Assembly: GCF_002286985.1 (NCBI RefSeq)
Contig: NZ_NSKC01000010.1
Coordinates: 52,672-116,671 of the forward strand
Length of the DNA stretch: 64,000 nucleotides
Reading direction: 5' to 3'
Source: Halorubrum salipaludis
Lineage (GTDB): Archaea; Halobacteriota; Halobacteria; Halobacteriales; Haloferacaceae
Shown piece after piece: positions 34,543-43,081 of this stretch (its first letter is position 1; each line of letters begins with the position of its first letter). A program made the position numbers and the translations under genes. The notes under the pieces were generated by a model. It searched no databases, was not told where the DNA came from, and worked only from the letters and a program-made list of their open reading frames with translations.

Positions 34543-36760
34543 CCTCGTCCTCCAGACGGGCAGCAGAGCCGTTGGCCAGCTCACGAAGTGGCTCACGAAT
34601 CCGACCTCAGCTGAAGGTGCGGCTCTCTACATCCTGCTCGCGGTACTAGTCGGGATCGGCGGGAAATTCCTCTGGGACTGGTACACCGAAGACGACGAGG
34701 AAGAGGTCGAGTTCTCGGATCTCCTCGACGAGGAGACCATCGAACAGGGCGCGGCCGAACGCCAACTTCTCGACGACATCGCCGAGTCACACAAAACGGT
34801 GACCGCGCCGGCGGCGATTGAGTGGGAGACGCGCGCGGCACGGGTCGGCGAGCAGTGGACGACGACGCTGTACATCGCTGACTACCCGGACTACCCCAAC
34901 GACGGCTACCTCTCCGAGCTCTTCGAGATGACGGACGTGCAGTTCGATTTGACGGCCCACATCACGCCGAAGAACCAGGAGCGGGCGCGGAACGAACTGC
35001 AGGATATCGCTGACGACCTTCAGGTGGACGCTGACCTTGAACAGAGCGTGCGGAGTGCCTACCTACAGGAACGCGCCAACGAGGCCGCAGCGACGTACAA
35101 GGCCGTCGAGAATGGCGCGAACGTCTTCGACCAGGGGATGTTCATCACGGTCCGGGCCGACGAGAAGGAGGACCTCCGCGACGCCGTCCAGAAGGTCAAG
35201 AGCGCGCTCCGCGACGACCCGGCGAACCTCACGCCGAAGACGGCGATCTGCCGGCAGGATCTCGCCCTTCAGTCCGCCGCACCCATCGGTGACAACGAGT
35301 TCGGGCGGACGTCGATTGCGCTCGGCGGCGCCGTCGGCGCGTTGCTGTCCTCGCCGCACAACGCGACGATCCTCGAGGAGGGCGGCGTCGAGTTCGGGAT
35401 CCACAAGGACAACCAGAGCCCGGTCGTCATCGACCCGTTCGCGCGGGACAACGGGTACGCGATGTTCACCGTCGGTGACACGGGGTCGGGGAAGTCGTTC
35501 AGTTCGAAGCAGAACTTCATTCGCTCCATCGAGCAGAGCAAGGACCGCATCGGCATCATCCTCGAGCCGTTGAACAACTGGGCCGGCGTCGCCGAAGCCC
35601 TCGACGCCAAACGCATCACGGTCGGCGGGACGCTCGGCCTCAATCCCCTGGAGATTCGAGAGACGCCCGAGCACGTCCAGCGCGCGATGGGCGAGGACGC
35701 CAGCCCGTTCAACGAGAAGCTCGACGACGCGATGAGCTTCCTGACGAACTTCTTCGCGCTCCGCGGCATCTCGCTGGGCGACCGCCGGACGACGCTGGAA
35801 CTCGCGCTCAAGCGAGCGTACAAGCGTAACGGAATCACCGACGATATCTCCACGCACGACAATCCGAGCCCGACGATTCGGGATATGATGGACGTCTTCG
35901 AGGACATGGTTGACGACCCCGAGGAGTTCGTCGTCCGGTCCGACGAGGAGGCGGGGAAGATCAAGGAGGACGCAACGTGGCTCCTCGACCAGCTCCGCCC
36001 CTTCGAGAACGACGGTCGGCACGCCAACCTCGGCCAAGAATCGGACTTCGACATCCGCGACGAGAAGGTGATCTACCTCGATCTCGCCCAGCAGGAAGGC
36101 AGCGTCGACAGCAGCACGGCGCTGACGATGCAGCTGCTGATCTCGCTGGTGTATGAGCGGGCGAAAGTCTCGGAGAAGGAGGTCGTGTTCTACATCGACG
36201 AGGCGCGTTACATTATGCAGGACGCCGCGAGTCTGGCGTTCCTCGAGACAGTGTTCCGCCACCACCGGCATCACGACCTCTCGATCCGTCTGGTCACCCA
36301 GACGGTCGACGAGTTCTTCGAGCACGCCGAGAGCGAGGCCATTCTGGACCAGTGTGCGGTCAAGCAGTTCCACCGCCTCGACGGGATGGACGAGGAGTGG
36401 GCCGACGAGTTCGGCCTGAACTACGCACAGATGCGGTTCGTCCAAGATGCCGTGCCGGGCAACGAGGACGCCGGCTTCTCCGAGGCACTCGTGGGCGTCG
36501 ACGGCGAGTGGCGCGGCATCCAGGTCAAAGCGATGCCCAAGGAGAAGCAGGTCATCGACTTCGACCCGACCTCACAGGTCCGATCCTCACTGCCCGGCGC
36601 CGGCGACGAAGCCGTCGATACCGAGATGGAGGAGTTCCAGGAAGAGCTCGAGCATCGAGCAACGAACGGAACGAACGAAACGAGCGAACTGAACGAGGAA
36701 TCAGACGCCGTCGAAGCTGAGCCAGACGGCGGGTCAACGGAGGAGACCAACGATGGCTGA
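34526..36760 (+). CDS. VirB4-family conjugation ATPase
   Basis: 744 residues. One membrane helix (about 36-53) leads to an N-terminal region and a RecA-like ATPase core with Walker A GDTGSGKS (G317-S324) and Walker B VVFYIDEA (D558, E559). Downstream LSIRLVTQTVDEFFEHAES matches the TrwB/VirB4 C-terminal lobe. It would power assembly of a type IV secretion-like channel. It overlaps both neighbours. The last 30 codons include a GAAACGA repeat cluster that codes for an Asn/Thr/Glu tail. Confidence 0.9.
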   Translation: MTTMRNLVLQTGSRAVGQLTKWLTNPTSAEGAALYILLAVLVGIGGKFLWDWYTEDDEEEVEFSDLLDEETIEQGAAERQLLDDIAESHKTVTAPAAIEWETRAARVGEQWTTTLYIADYPDYPNDGYLSELFEMTDVQFDLTAHITPKNQERARNELQDIADDLQVDADLEQSVRSAYLQERANEAAATYKAVENGANVFDQGMFITVRADEKEDLRDAVQKVKSALRDDPANLTPKTAICRQDLALQSAAPIGDNEFGRTSIALGGAVGALLSSPHNATILEEGGVEFGIHKDNQSPVVIDPFARDNGYAMFTVGDTGSGKSFSSKQNFIRSIEQSKDRIGIILEPLNNWAGVAEALDAKRITVGGTLGLNPLEIRETPEHVQRAMGEDASPFNEKLDDAMSFLTNFFALRGISLGDRRTTLELALKRAYKRNGITDDISTHDNPSPTIRDMMDVFEDMVDDPEEFVVRSDEEAGKIKEDATWLLDQLRPFENDGRHANLGQESDFDIRDEKVIYLDLAQQEGSVDSSTALTMQLLISLVYERAKVSEKEVVFYIDEARYIMQDAASLAFLETVFRHHRHHDLSIRLVTQTVDEFFEHAESEAILDQCAVKQFHRLDGMDEEWADEFGLNYAQMRFVQDAVPGNEDAGFSEALVGVDGEWRGIQVKAMPKEKQVIDFDPTSQVRSSLPGAGDEAVDTEMEEFQEELEHRATNGTNETSELNEESDAVEAEPDGGSTEETNDG
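36662..36702 (+). repeat. GAAACGA-type repeats in the 3' end of the VirB4 gene
   Basis: One exact GAAACGA (36677-36683) sits in a run of near copies (ACGAACGG, ACGAACGA, GCGAACTGAACGA) spaced by five or ten bases, in the same orientation as the arrays around parA 31 kb away. The encoded peptide is the low-complexity tail NGTNETSELNEE. It may be a secondary partition or regulatory site. Confidence 0.4.
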
Positions 36761-39700
36761 GTACTTGCGCGTCACGCCGACATCCGAGCGACTTGACCCG
36801 GAGAGCATCTCCCGCGTCCTCGACAGTCTCCACAAGCTGACCACGCCCGGCTCGTCGGGCCTCGGGGCGAAGCTGAACCCGCTCCACAGTGAGACACCAC
36901 CCCGATTCGAGTTCCTCGCGATCAGTGATGGCCCGGACGACCCGGTAGAGTTCTTCTACGGGGCCGATGCGCACCTCGATACGCTCGAGAAGCGCCTCCG
37001 TTCCATCTATCCAGCCACGTTCGACATCGAGCGCGTCGACGTCGACGTCGCTGCCCGGCTCATTCAGCCAGTCGAGTTCACACCGCAGGAATTCGTCGAC
37101 CACTACGAGGCCGGGCGGCTGCAGTACGAGTTTGGCCCGGCAGAACAGTACGACATCGTCGACGAGGAATCAAGGGACTCCGAGTCAGCCGAAGCAGACC
37201 CCGTTGTCGACGGCGGTACGGCAGCCACGAGAGTCCCCGATCATCACGTGACTGTCGGGGACTCAGCCCTTGAACTAGCACCGCCCGATGCACTTCCAGA
37301 CGACGAGGAAGAGCAACGGGCCATCGAGAAGCCGACGATGACACCAGCGGGAACGATTCTAGCTCGCCCGGCACAAAACGCTGTCTCGCCGCTCGGTGTC
37401 CGGTGGTGTGGCGCCGCGTCGCGGAAGCAGGACTGGATGACCTCGCTGACGCCGTTCACGACAGAGGAAACGAGCGGCGATCTCTCGTCCGTCGACGAAC
37501 CCGGCGCGGCGCTGGCGTCGCTGATCGACCATCTGATGGAGGCGAGGGCGCCGACCGCCTTCCAGGTGGTTTTCCAACGGCGTGCCAGCTGGCAGTCCGA
37601 TGCGGAGGTGCGGAAAGAGGACCTCGTCGACGGCCGCGACACATTCTTCCAGGAGGTCGTCGGGTCGTTACTTGAGGTCGAGGAGCAGCGGAGCGACCAG
37701 GACGACCGGCAGCTCAGCGAGGCCGTCGAGAAGCGCATCGAGTACATCGACGCGAAGAACGCCAAACGGTCGTTCACGGTCAACATCCGGGCCGTCGGCG
37801 TCCCCACCGACGATACCCACGACGACCTCGATGGCCGGATGGACTCGCTCCTCCCCGTGTTCGACCCGCTTGATGGGCCGTTCTACGAGGTCGAGGGACA
37901 ACGCCTCCGAGACAGCGGCTTCCGTGAGAAAACCAAGGAGAAGAAGGCACGGGCCGCTCTCCAGCGCCTCCTCAATCGCGAGTTGACGACGGGCCGGGGG
38001 AAGACCCGCCCCGAGCTGGTCCTCTGTGGGACGGAGCTCGCGAACTTCGTCCTCGTCCCCTCCTCCGAACAGTTGACCGTCGAAGGGACGCGGGGAACCA
38101 GAGCCGAACAACAGAGTCGGAACCCGCTCCCGTGGCCCAATCCGGATCTGATCCAGCAGTTCCAAGACGGGATGGCCATCGGCTACGCGCTCGACGAGAA
38201 CGGTGAGCCACGGCCGGACCCCATTCGGATCCCGCCGGACCTGTTGCCGACGCATTACGGGCGGTTCGCGTCGACTGGTGGCGGGAAGTCGAAGGCCATC
38301 ATCAACGACGCCCTCTCGCTCCGCGAGACGACTGGTGGCCCCGTCGTCCTCGTCGACCCGAAGGGCGACGGGATGTGTGAGAACTACCTGCGCTGCCACT
38401 ACGAACGATTCGGTGGTTTGGACGACGTCTACCACTTCCGCGTCCCGGAGACGATTCCCGCGTTCTCGTTCTTCGACATCCGGCCCGCGCTCGAGGCTGG
38501 TCGCAACCGTGAGGACGCGATTCAGGACAAGGTCGACCATTTCCACGACATCCTCCGGATGATTATGGGCCGCGAGCAGTACGGGCAGGCGTTCGTCGCG
38601 AACGAGATCCTGAGTTACCTAATCAAGGCGCTGTTCGACGAGGAGTACGGGAGCGACGTGTTCGGGCTGGACGACCTCTTCGCCGCCGCCCTCCGGATGC
38701 AGCGCGACCAGACGATTCCCCCGGTCTCAGCGGACAACCAGAACATCGAGGAATCGCTGACGCGCCACTTCGCGAAGGACAACCACCAGTTCCAGGTGTC
38801 GATGGACGCCGTCGGGAACCGCCTCGACAAGCTCAAAGAGGACGCGCATCTCCGGCGAATCTTCAGCCACGTCCCTGAGCAGAACGACGCCGGCGAGTAC
38901 GTCGACAACCGCTTCGACTTCCGCGAGTTCCTCGATGAAGACGCGACCATCATCTTCGACCTCGGCGACCTTCGGCCGGAGGCACAGCGAGCGATCACAC
39001 TCCTGCTGTTGAGCAACCTCTGGGACGCCGTGCAGGTGCGCCGTCGCGACGGTCAGACCGACTACGAGAAGCTCACGAACCTCATCATCGAGGAGGCGGC
39101 GCCGGTCGCGTCGACGAAGCTCGTCTCCGAGCAGCTACTGCCGCAGGGCCGATCGTTCGGGCTGAGTATGGGACTCGTGATGCAGTTCCCCGAACAGGTG
39201 CGGAACCGGAACGAGCGGGCCTACGACGAGGTGCTGAACAACATCAAGACGAAGCTCATCGGCAACATCTCGATCGAGCGCGACCTCGCGGAGTCGCTTG
39301 CCCACGAGGACCTCAGCCCGACCGAACTCCGCAACCGGATCAACACGCTTCCGAGCGGCGAGTGGATCGCGCAGCTCCCGAGCCCGTCCTTCGGGGAGAC
39401 TGGTCCGCCGCCGTTTTCGTTGAAGCCCCTCCCGATTGCGCCGGGGCATCCAGAAAGCGACCAGCCGCTCACAGAGCCCCAAGAAGACCATTTCGAGTCC
39501 GTGTCCCGGCCACGGATGGTCGAGCGGACACAGGCCCAGCACGGGCTAACAGAGCCGACTGGGTCGAGCACTGCTCCGGAAGAGACTGGCTGGGGGAGTT
39601 CGGGGGCCGAGACGACGGGCTCGGCTACCGACGGCGACTCAGGAACGGACCCGACGCAATCCGCGTTCATCAGCAAATCGACGACCGAGGACGCATCGAC

Positions 39701-40577
39701 GTCGACCACGCCGACCGAGACGGACAGCGACCCAGATGCAGACGAGTCAGGGATGAGCTCCCTGTTCGGGCAGGCCACCGAAACGGACGAGGACCCAGCT
39801 GGTGACCAAGCAGCGCAGCCGGAGAACGGGGCAACGCCCGTCCAGGAAAGCAGCGTACCCGTCCCCGATGACGAACTCCGACAACGCGGGCTCAGCCGTG
39901 ACGATGTCCGGTTCCTGAATCGGGTCCTCGACGTGATGAACCGGGAGGACGACGAGTACACGCTACTGGACAGGATGAGCCAGCTCCGGGACGAATACGA
40001 CGACCTCCATATAGAGCGGCTCACGGAGCAGGACCTCCTAGAAGCGGACTCCGCGGCGGGGCGCAAGTACTACACCGTCCTCCCCGACGGTCGAGACCTC
40101 CTCGGGAGAGAATTGAAGGCGGGACCAGGAGCGGGCGATCTCGGCGAGAAAACGCCACACAAGGTTGGCGTCCGGCTCCTCGAACTGTGGTTCCACCAGC
40201 AGGGCAACGTCGTTCGCGTGGACCCGTACTACGAAACCGACGACGGCACCGTACTGGACGTGGCCGGCTTCGACGAGGACGGCGATCTCGTCTGGGCCGG
40301 CGAAGCAGAACTCGCGAGTAACAACCGGCACGCCCCAGTCGAGGATTACGACAAACTCAGCGCGGTGGATGCTGACGCGATCTGGGCCTTCAACAATCGC
40401 GAGACGGCGCTCGACGTACTGGATAGCCTTGCCGACGCGGACCGAATCGACGAGCGGGTCAGCGGGCGGGCGGCACGGTCGTTTGCGACCATCAGAAACG
40501 CCGTCGACGAGTTCGATGCTGCGGGGCTGACCACCGTTCGGGGCTTCAAAAATCTCGATCAAGACTTCAACCAATGA
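36753..40577 (+). CDS. VirD4/TraD-like coupling ATPase with C-terminal nuclease-like domain
   Basis: 1274 residues, far longer than typical coupling proteins (500-750). After an N-terminal 500 residues of unknown fold, the ATPase core has Walker A STGGGKS (about 507-513), VVLVDPKGDG and Walker B LIIEEA (about 776-781). A long acidic Ser/Thr/Glu linker (about 930-1040) follows, then a winged-helix-like segment and a terminal region with D1169 and E1184-A-E1186 in VLDVAGF and GEAEL, arranged like a PD-(D/E)xK nuclease. It would bring DNA to the channel. The nuclease domain is an inference. It overlaps VirB4 and the primase gene. Confidence 0.82.
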   Translation: MAEYLRVTPTSERLDPESISRVLDSLHKLTTPGSSGLGAKLNPLHSETPPRFEFLAISDGPDDPVEFFYGADAHLDTLEKRLRSIYPATFDIERVDVDVAARLIQPVEFTPQEFVDHYEAGRLQYEFGPAEQYDIVDEESRDSESAEADPVVDGGTAATRVPDHHVTVGDSALELAPPDALPDDEEEQRAIEKPTMTPAGTILARPAQNAVSPLGVRWCGAASRKQDWMTSLTPFTTEETSGDLSSVDEPGAALASLIDHLMEARAPTAFQVVFQRRASWQSDAEVRKEDLVDGRDTFFQEVVGSLLEVEEQRSDQDDRQLSEAVEKRIEYIDAKNAKRSFTVNIRAVGVPTDDTHDDLDGRMDSLLPVFDPLDGPFYEVEGQRLRDSGFREKTKEKKARAALQRLLNRELTTGRGKTRPELVLCGTELANFVLVPSSEQLTVEGTRGTRAEQQSRNPLPWPNPDLIQQFQDGMAIGYALDENGEPRPDPIRIPPDLLPTHYGRFASTGGGKSKAIINDALSLRETTGGPVVLVDPKGDGMCENYLRCHYERFGGLDDVYHFRVPETIPAFSFFDIRPALEAGRNREDAIQDKVDHFHDILRMIMGREQYGQAFVANEILSYLIKALFDEEYGSDVFGLDDLFAAALRMQRDQTIPPVSADNQNIEESLTRHFAKDNHQFQVSMDAVGNRLDKLKEDAHLRRIFSHVPEQNDAGEYVDNRFDFREFLDEDATIIFDLGDLRPEAQRAITLLLLSNLWDAVQVRRRDGQTDYEKLTNLIIEEAAPVASTKLVSEQLLPQGRSFGLSMGLVMQFPEQVRNRNERAYDEVLNNIKTKLIGNISIERDLAESLAHEDLSPTELRNRINTLPSGEWIAQLPSPSFGETGPPPFSLKPLPIAPGHPESDQPLTEPQEDHFESVSRPRMVERTQAQHGLTEPTGSSTAPEETGWGSSGAETTGSATDGDSGTDPTQSAFISKSTTEDASTSTTPTETDSDPDADESGMSSLFGQATETDEDPAGDQAAQPENGATPVQESSVPVPDDELRQRGLSRDDVRFLNRVLDVMNREDDEYTLLDRMSQLRDEYDDLHIERLTEQDLLEADSAAGRKYYTVLPDGRDLLGRELKAGPGAGDLGEKTPHKVGVRLLELWFHQQGNVVRVDPYYETDDGTVLDVAGFDEDGDLVWAGEAELASNNRHAPVEDYDKLSAVDADAIWAFNNRETALDVLDSLADADRIDERVSGRAARSFATIRNAVDEFDAAGLTTVRGFKNLDQDFNQ

Positions 40578-41458
40578 CTTGGCGACAGGCGACCCGCGAG
40601 GAGATTTACGCCTACTACGCCGAGGAGTTCCCCCGCTATCTGGATGACCTGCCGGAATTCATCACGGCGAACGGCCCGAAACAGTACGCCGTCGCCTTCC
40701 GCGAGTCCCACCCGGTACGCAAAGACGAGGTGCCGGACAAGGACTTCATCCGCCGGGATACGTGGCAAACAGATGCGTCGGGGGACCGAACGACGCCCGA
40801 GTTCGACGACTTCGAGGACGTCGTTGAGTTCATTCGGCACCCCGCTCGTAACGACCCGCTGGGGCGGAGCGAGTTCGCACTCGCTGATCCGGAGGTGCTG
40901 GAGCAACCGGACCCACGGCCCGACGCCGTCTACTACGCGCTGGATCACTGGGAACGACCCTGGGTCCTCCTCGTTGACATCGACGCGAAAGAGATCGCCC
41001 GGGCCCGAGCGGACGAGATGGTCTCAGCGGATGTCGACGATCGGGACGACGATGCGCTCCTCGACGCTGCGGGCATCCTCGACGCCGCTCCCGAGGGGTA
41101 TCCGTACGCCTTCGAAGATGTCGACCGCGCCATCGAGTACGGGTTCGAGCTGAGGGATATCTTCGAGGACGATTTCGACGCCGAGGAAACGATGGTCGTC
41201 TACAGCGGGCAGGGTGTCCACGTCTACCTACTGGATACCGATCCGGCGCACCGATACGACGAGCAGAGTCGCGAGGTGTTGAACGACCTTCTCCTCGAGA
41301 CGTACGACATCCCGATCGACCCCGTCGTGACCGCTGACCGCCGGCGGGTCGCCCGCTTGCCCTATTCACTTCACGCCGACGTCTGTAGCATCGTTCAACC
41401 CATCGAGAGCCCGGCGTTCGACGTTCGGTCGGCGACACCGGAGGTGATCGACGAATGA
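40574..41458 (+). CDS. Archaeo-eukaryotic primase small subunit-like (PriS)
   Basis: 294 residues. AEP catalytic motifs are all visible: motif I LLVDIDAKE (D135, D137), motif II YSGQGVHVYLLD (S211, G212, H216) and motif III DPVVTADRRRVARLP (D249, D255). It starts with an ATGA overlap after the coupling ATPase and ends with an ATGA overlap into a PriL-like gene. It would synthesise RNA or DNA primers on the transferred single strand or at the element's origin. It seems diverged from chromosomal PriS, being shorter. Confidence 0.85.
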   Translation: MTWRQATREEIYAYYAEEFPRYLDDLPEFITANGPKQYAVAFRESHPVRKDEVPDKDFIRRDTWQTDASGDRTTPEFDDFEDVVEFIRHPARNDPLGRSEFALADPEVLEQPDPRPDAVYYALDHWERPWVLLVDIDAKEIARARADEMVSADVDDRDDDALLDAAGILDAAPEGYPYAFEDVDRAIEYGFELRDIFEDDFDAEETMVVYSGQGVHVYLLDTDPAHRYDEQSREVLNDLLLETYDIPIDPVVTADRRRVARLPYSLHADVCSIVQPIESPAFDVRSATPEVIDE

Positions 41459-42981
41459 GTCCGAGTACGCCCACCGACGACGAGGACATGGCGTATCGAG
41501 TTGCGGCACTCCCACTGGAGTACGGTGAGACCCGCATCAACCAGCTGTTTACGCGTGGGTACAATCGATACGTCGTCGACGGCGAGGACCAACCCGAGGA
41601 CCTCGTGAACGACGTCGAGCGGTTCGGGACGGCGGCGTTCAAAGAGCAGGTTCGTGCCGACGCCGCTGATGAGCCGTTCGTCGACGAACCGGGGACGCTC
41701 GCTGTGCTCGCGACCCTAAGTGCGATCTGTGTGAAAGAGCACCCGAAGTTCGAGCACGCGTCGCCCCGGAACATCCAGGTGCTCTACGACATCCGAGAGC
41801 TGTACGTCAACAATCTCGCCTCCCTCATCCGGGCCCACGGGGATGGGTCGCTCCAACAGGACATCGCCGATGTGCTGTACAGCAAGGAGCCCGGTGAAGA
41901 TGGCCCGCATCCGGGTCGGGTCTGTACGGGCATCACAGAGATGCCAGAATTCGGGGATTGCCTCTACCTCGAAATCCCGATGGCGGCGGCGTCACGCAAA
42001 TGTCTCGTTCGAGCGGAGGGCGAGTCATCGACGGGGAGTGACGATGGCGGGGAGATACTGACGCGAGTGAAGGACAACAACCTGTACGTCCCGGTCGGTG
42101 ATTTCGACAGCAAGTATCGGGACTACGCTGAGCGGGCATTCAAGAAGCTCCTGCGGCTGCAAGAAGACGGACTCTCCGACGACCAGCTATCGTGGCTGAC
42201 CACGAACGAGTCGGCGATTACGGAGCGGATCGACCGCTTCCTCGAGACCGGCCATCACGAGCGAATCTGGCGGAACTGGGACCGTGGAGAACGGACGATT
42301 CGCGTCCTCCGGCGGGCCCTGAGTGACGCGCCCAATGACGTGGCGCAAAAGGGTGAGTTCCACACGGCGAAAGAGCTCTATCGAGCGGTTACGGCGTACG
42401 ATGCCGAGGATGACTGGGAATCCTCAGTAACAGACTGGATATCGAGTCCGAGCAGTCTCGCGAAGACGCTGGCCGACCACGAGTCCCACTCGGCCGTCAC
42501 CATCGACCGCGACGGGCGCGTCAATACGTACCGAATCGGGCGAGCCGGAACCGGCGCCGAACAGATCGAAGTGCGAGAGATCGAGGACCTCTTCGAACTC
42601 CCCTGTATGGTGAATATGGAGGAGCGACTACACGAGAAGAAGCCCGTCCGGAAGGACCTCTATAACTTCGCGCGGATGGTGATGTGGCTGCCGCATTACC
42701 AAGACAGCAGCCTCGACGAGATCGTCGCGGACCTCAAGGACGTCTTCTCCCGGTGGCCGTGGTACGACGAGCAGGAGACCGAGTACCAGGTTCGTTACGA
42801 ATTCTCGAACACGATCGACGGCGACACGCCGTTGCCGATGAACTGCGATAACGACGATCTACAGCGCTACTGTATCGGCCAGGACCAGTGTCCCTACTCG
42901 ATCTGGGGCAGCCTCCCGTTCCCGGATGAGATGTACGAGCAGGTTGAGGAGGAGTCCGCCGGCCCCACTGAGCAATTCTGA
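41455..42981 (+). CDS. Primase large subunit-like Fe-S protein (PriL)
   Basis: 508 residues. The C-terminal domain matches PriL's iron-sulfur domain: C384 in FELPCMVNM, then RKDLYNFARMVMWLP, DEIVADLKDVFSRWPWYDEQ and TEYQVRYEF, then C464, C473 and C479. The spacing C384 to C464 is 80 residues, as in eukaryotic primases, while the last two gaps are short. The N-terminal 370 residues are mostly helical. It overlaps PriS by ATGA and probably forms a heterodimer with it. Last gene of the transfer operon. Confidence 0.78.
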   Translation: MSPSTPTDDEDMAYRVAALPLEYGETRINQLFTRGYNRYVVDGEDQPEDLVNDVERFGTAAFKEQVRADAADEPFVDEPGTLAVLATLSAICVKEHPKFEHASPRNIQVLYDIRELYVNNLASLIRAHGDGSLQQDIADVLYSKEPGEDGPHPGRVCTGITEMPEFGDCLYLEIPMAAASRKCLVRAEGESSTGSDDGGEILTRVKDNNLYVPVGDFDSKYRDYAERAFKKLLRLQEDGLSDDQLSWLTTNESAITERIDRFLETGHHERIWRNWDRGERTIRVLRRALSDAPNDVAQKGEFHTAKELYRAVTAYDAEDDWESSVTDWISSPSSLAKTLADHESHSAVTIDRDGRVNTYRIGRAGTGAEQIEVREIEDLFELPCMVNMEERLHEKKPVRKDLYNFARMVMWLPHYQDSSLDEIVADLKDVFSRWPWYDEQETEYQVRYEFSNTIDGDTPLPMNCDNDDLQRYCIGQDQCPYSIWGSLPFPDEMYEQVEEESAGPTEQF

Positions 42982-43081
42982 TTCAGAGAGTGGGATATGG
43001 CAGCAGTCTATCGTTGGCTTCGCACCGGTATAGTCCTATAATCATACAGTCGATGATAGAAACACTACCCTCAGCAACAAC

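Noticed and set aside
35063..36445. Long minus-strand open frame (460 codons) inside the VirB4 gene
   Set aside because: Shadow of a well-supported ATPase gene, with no domain or promoter of its own.
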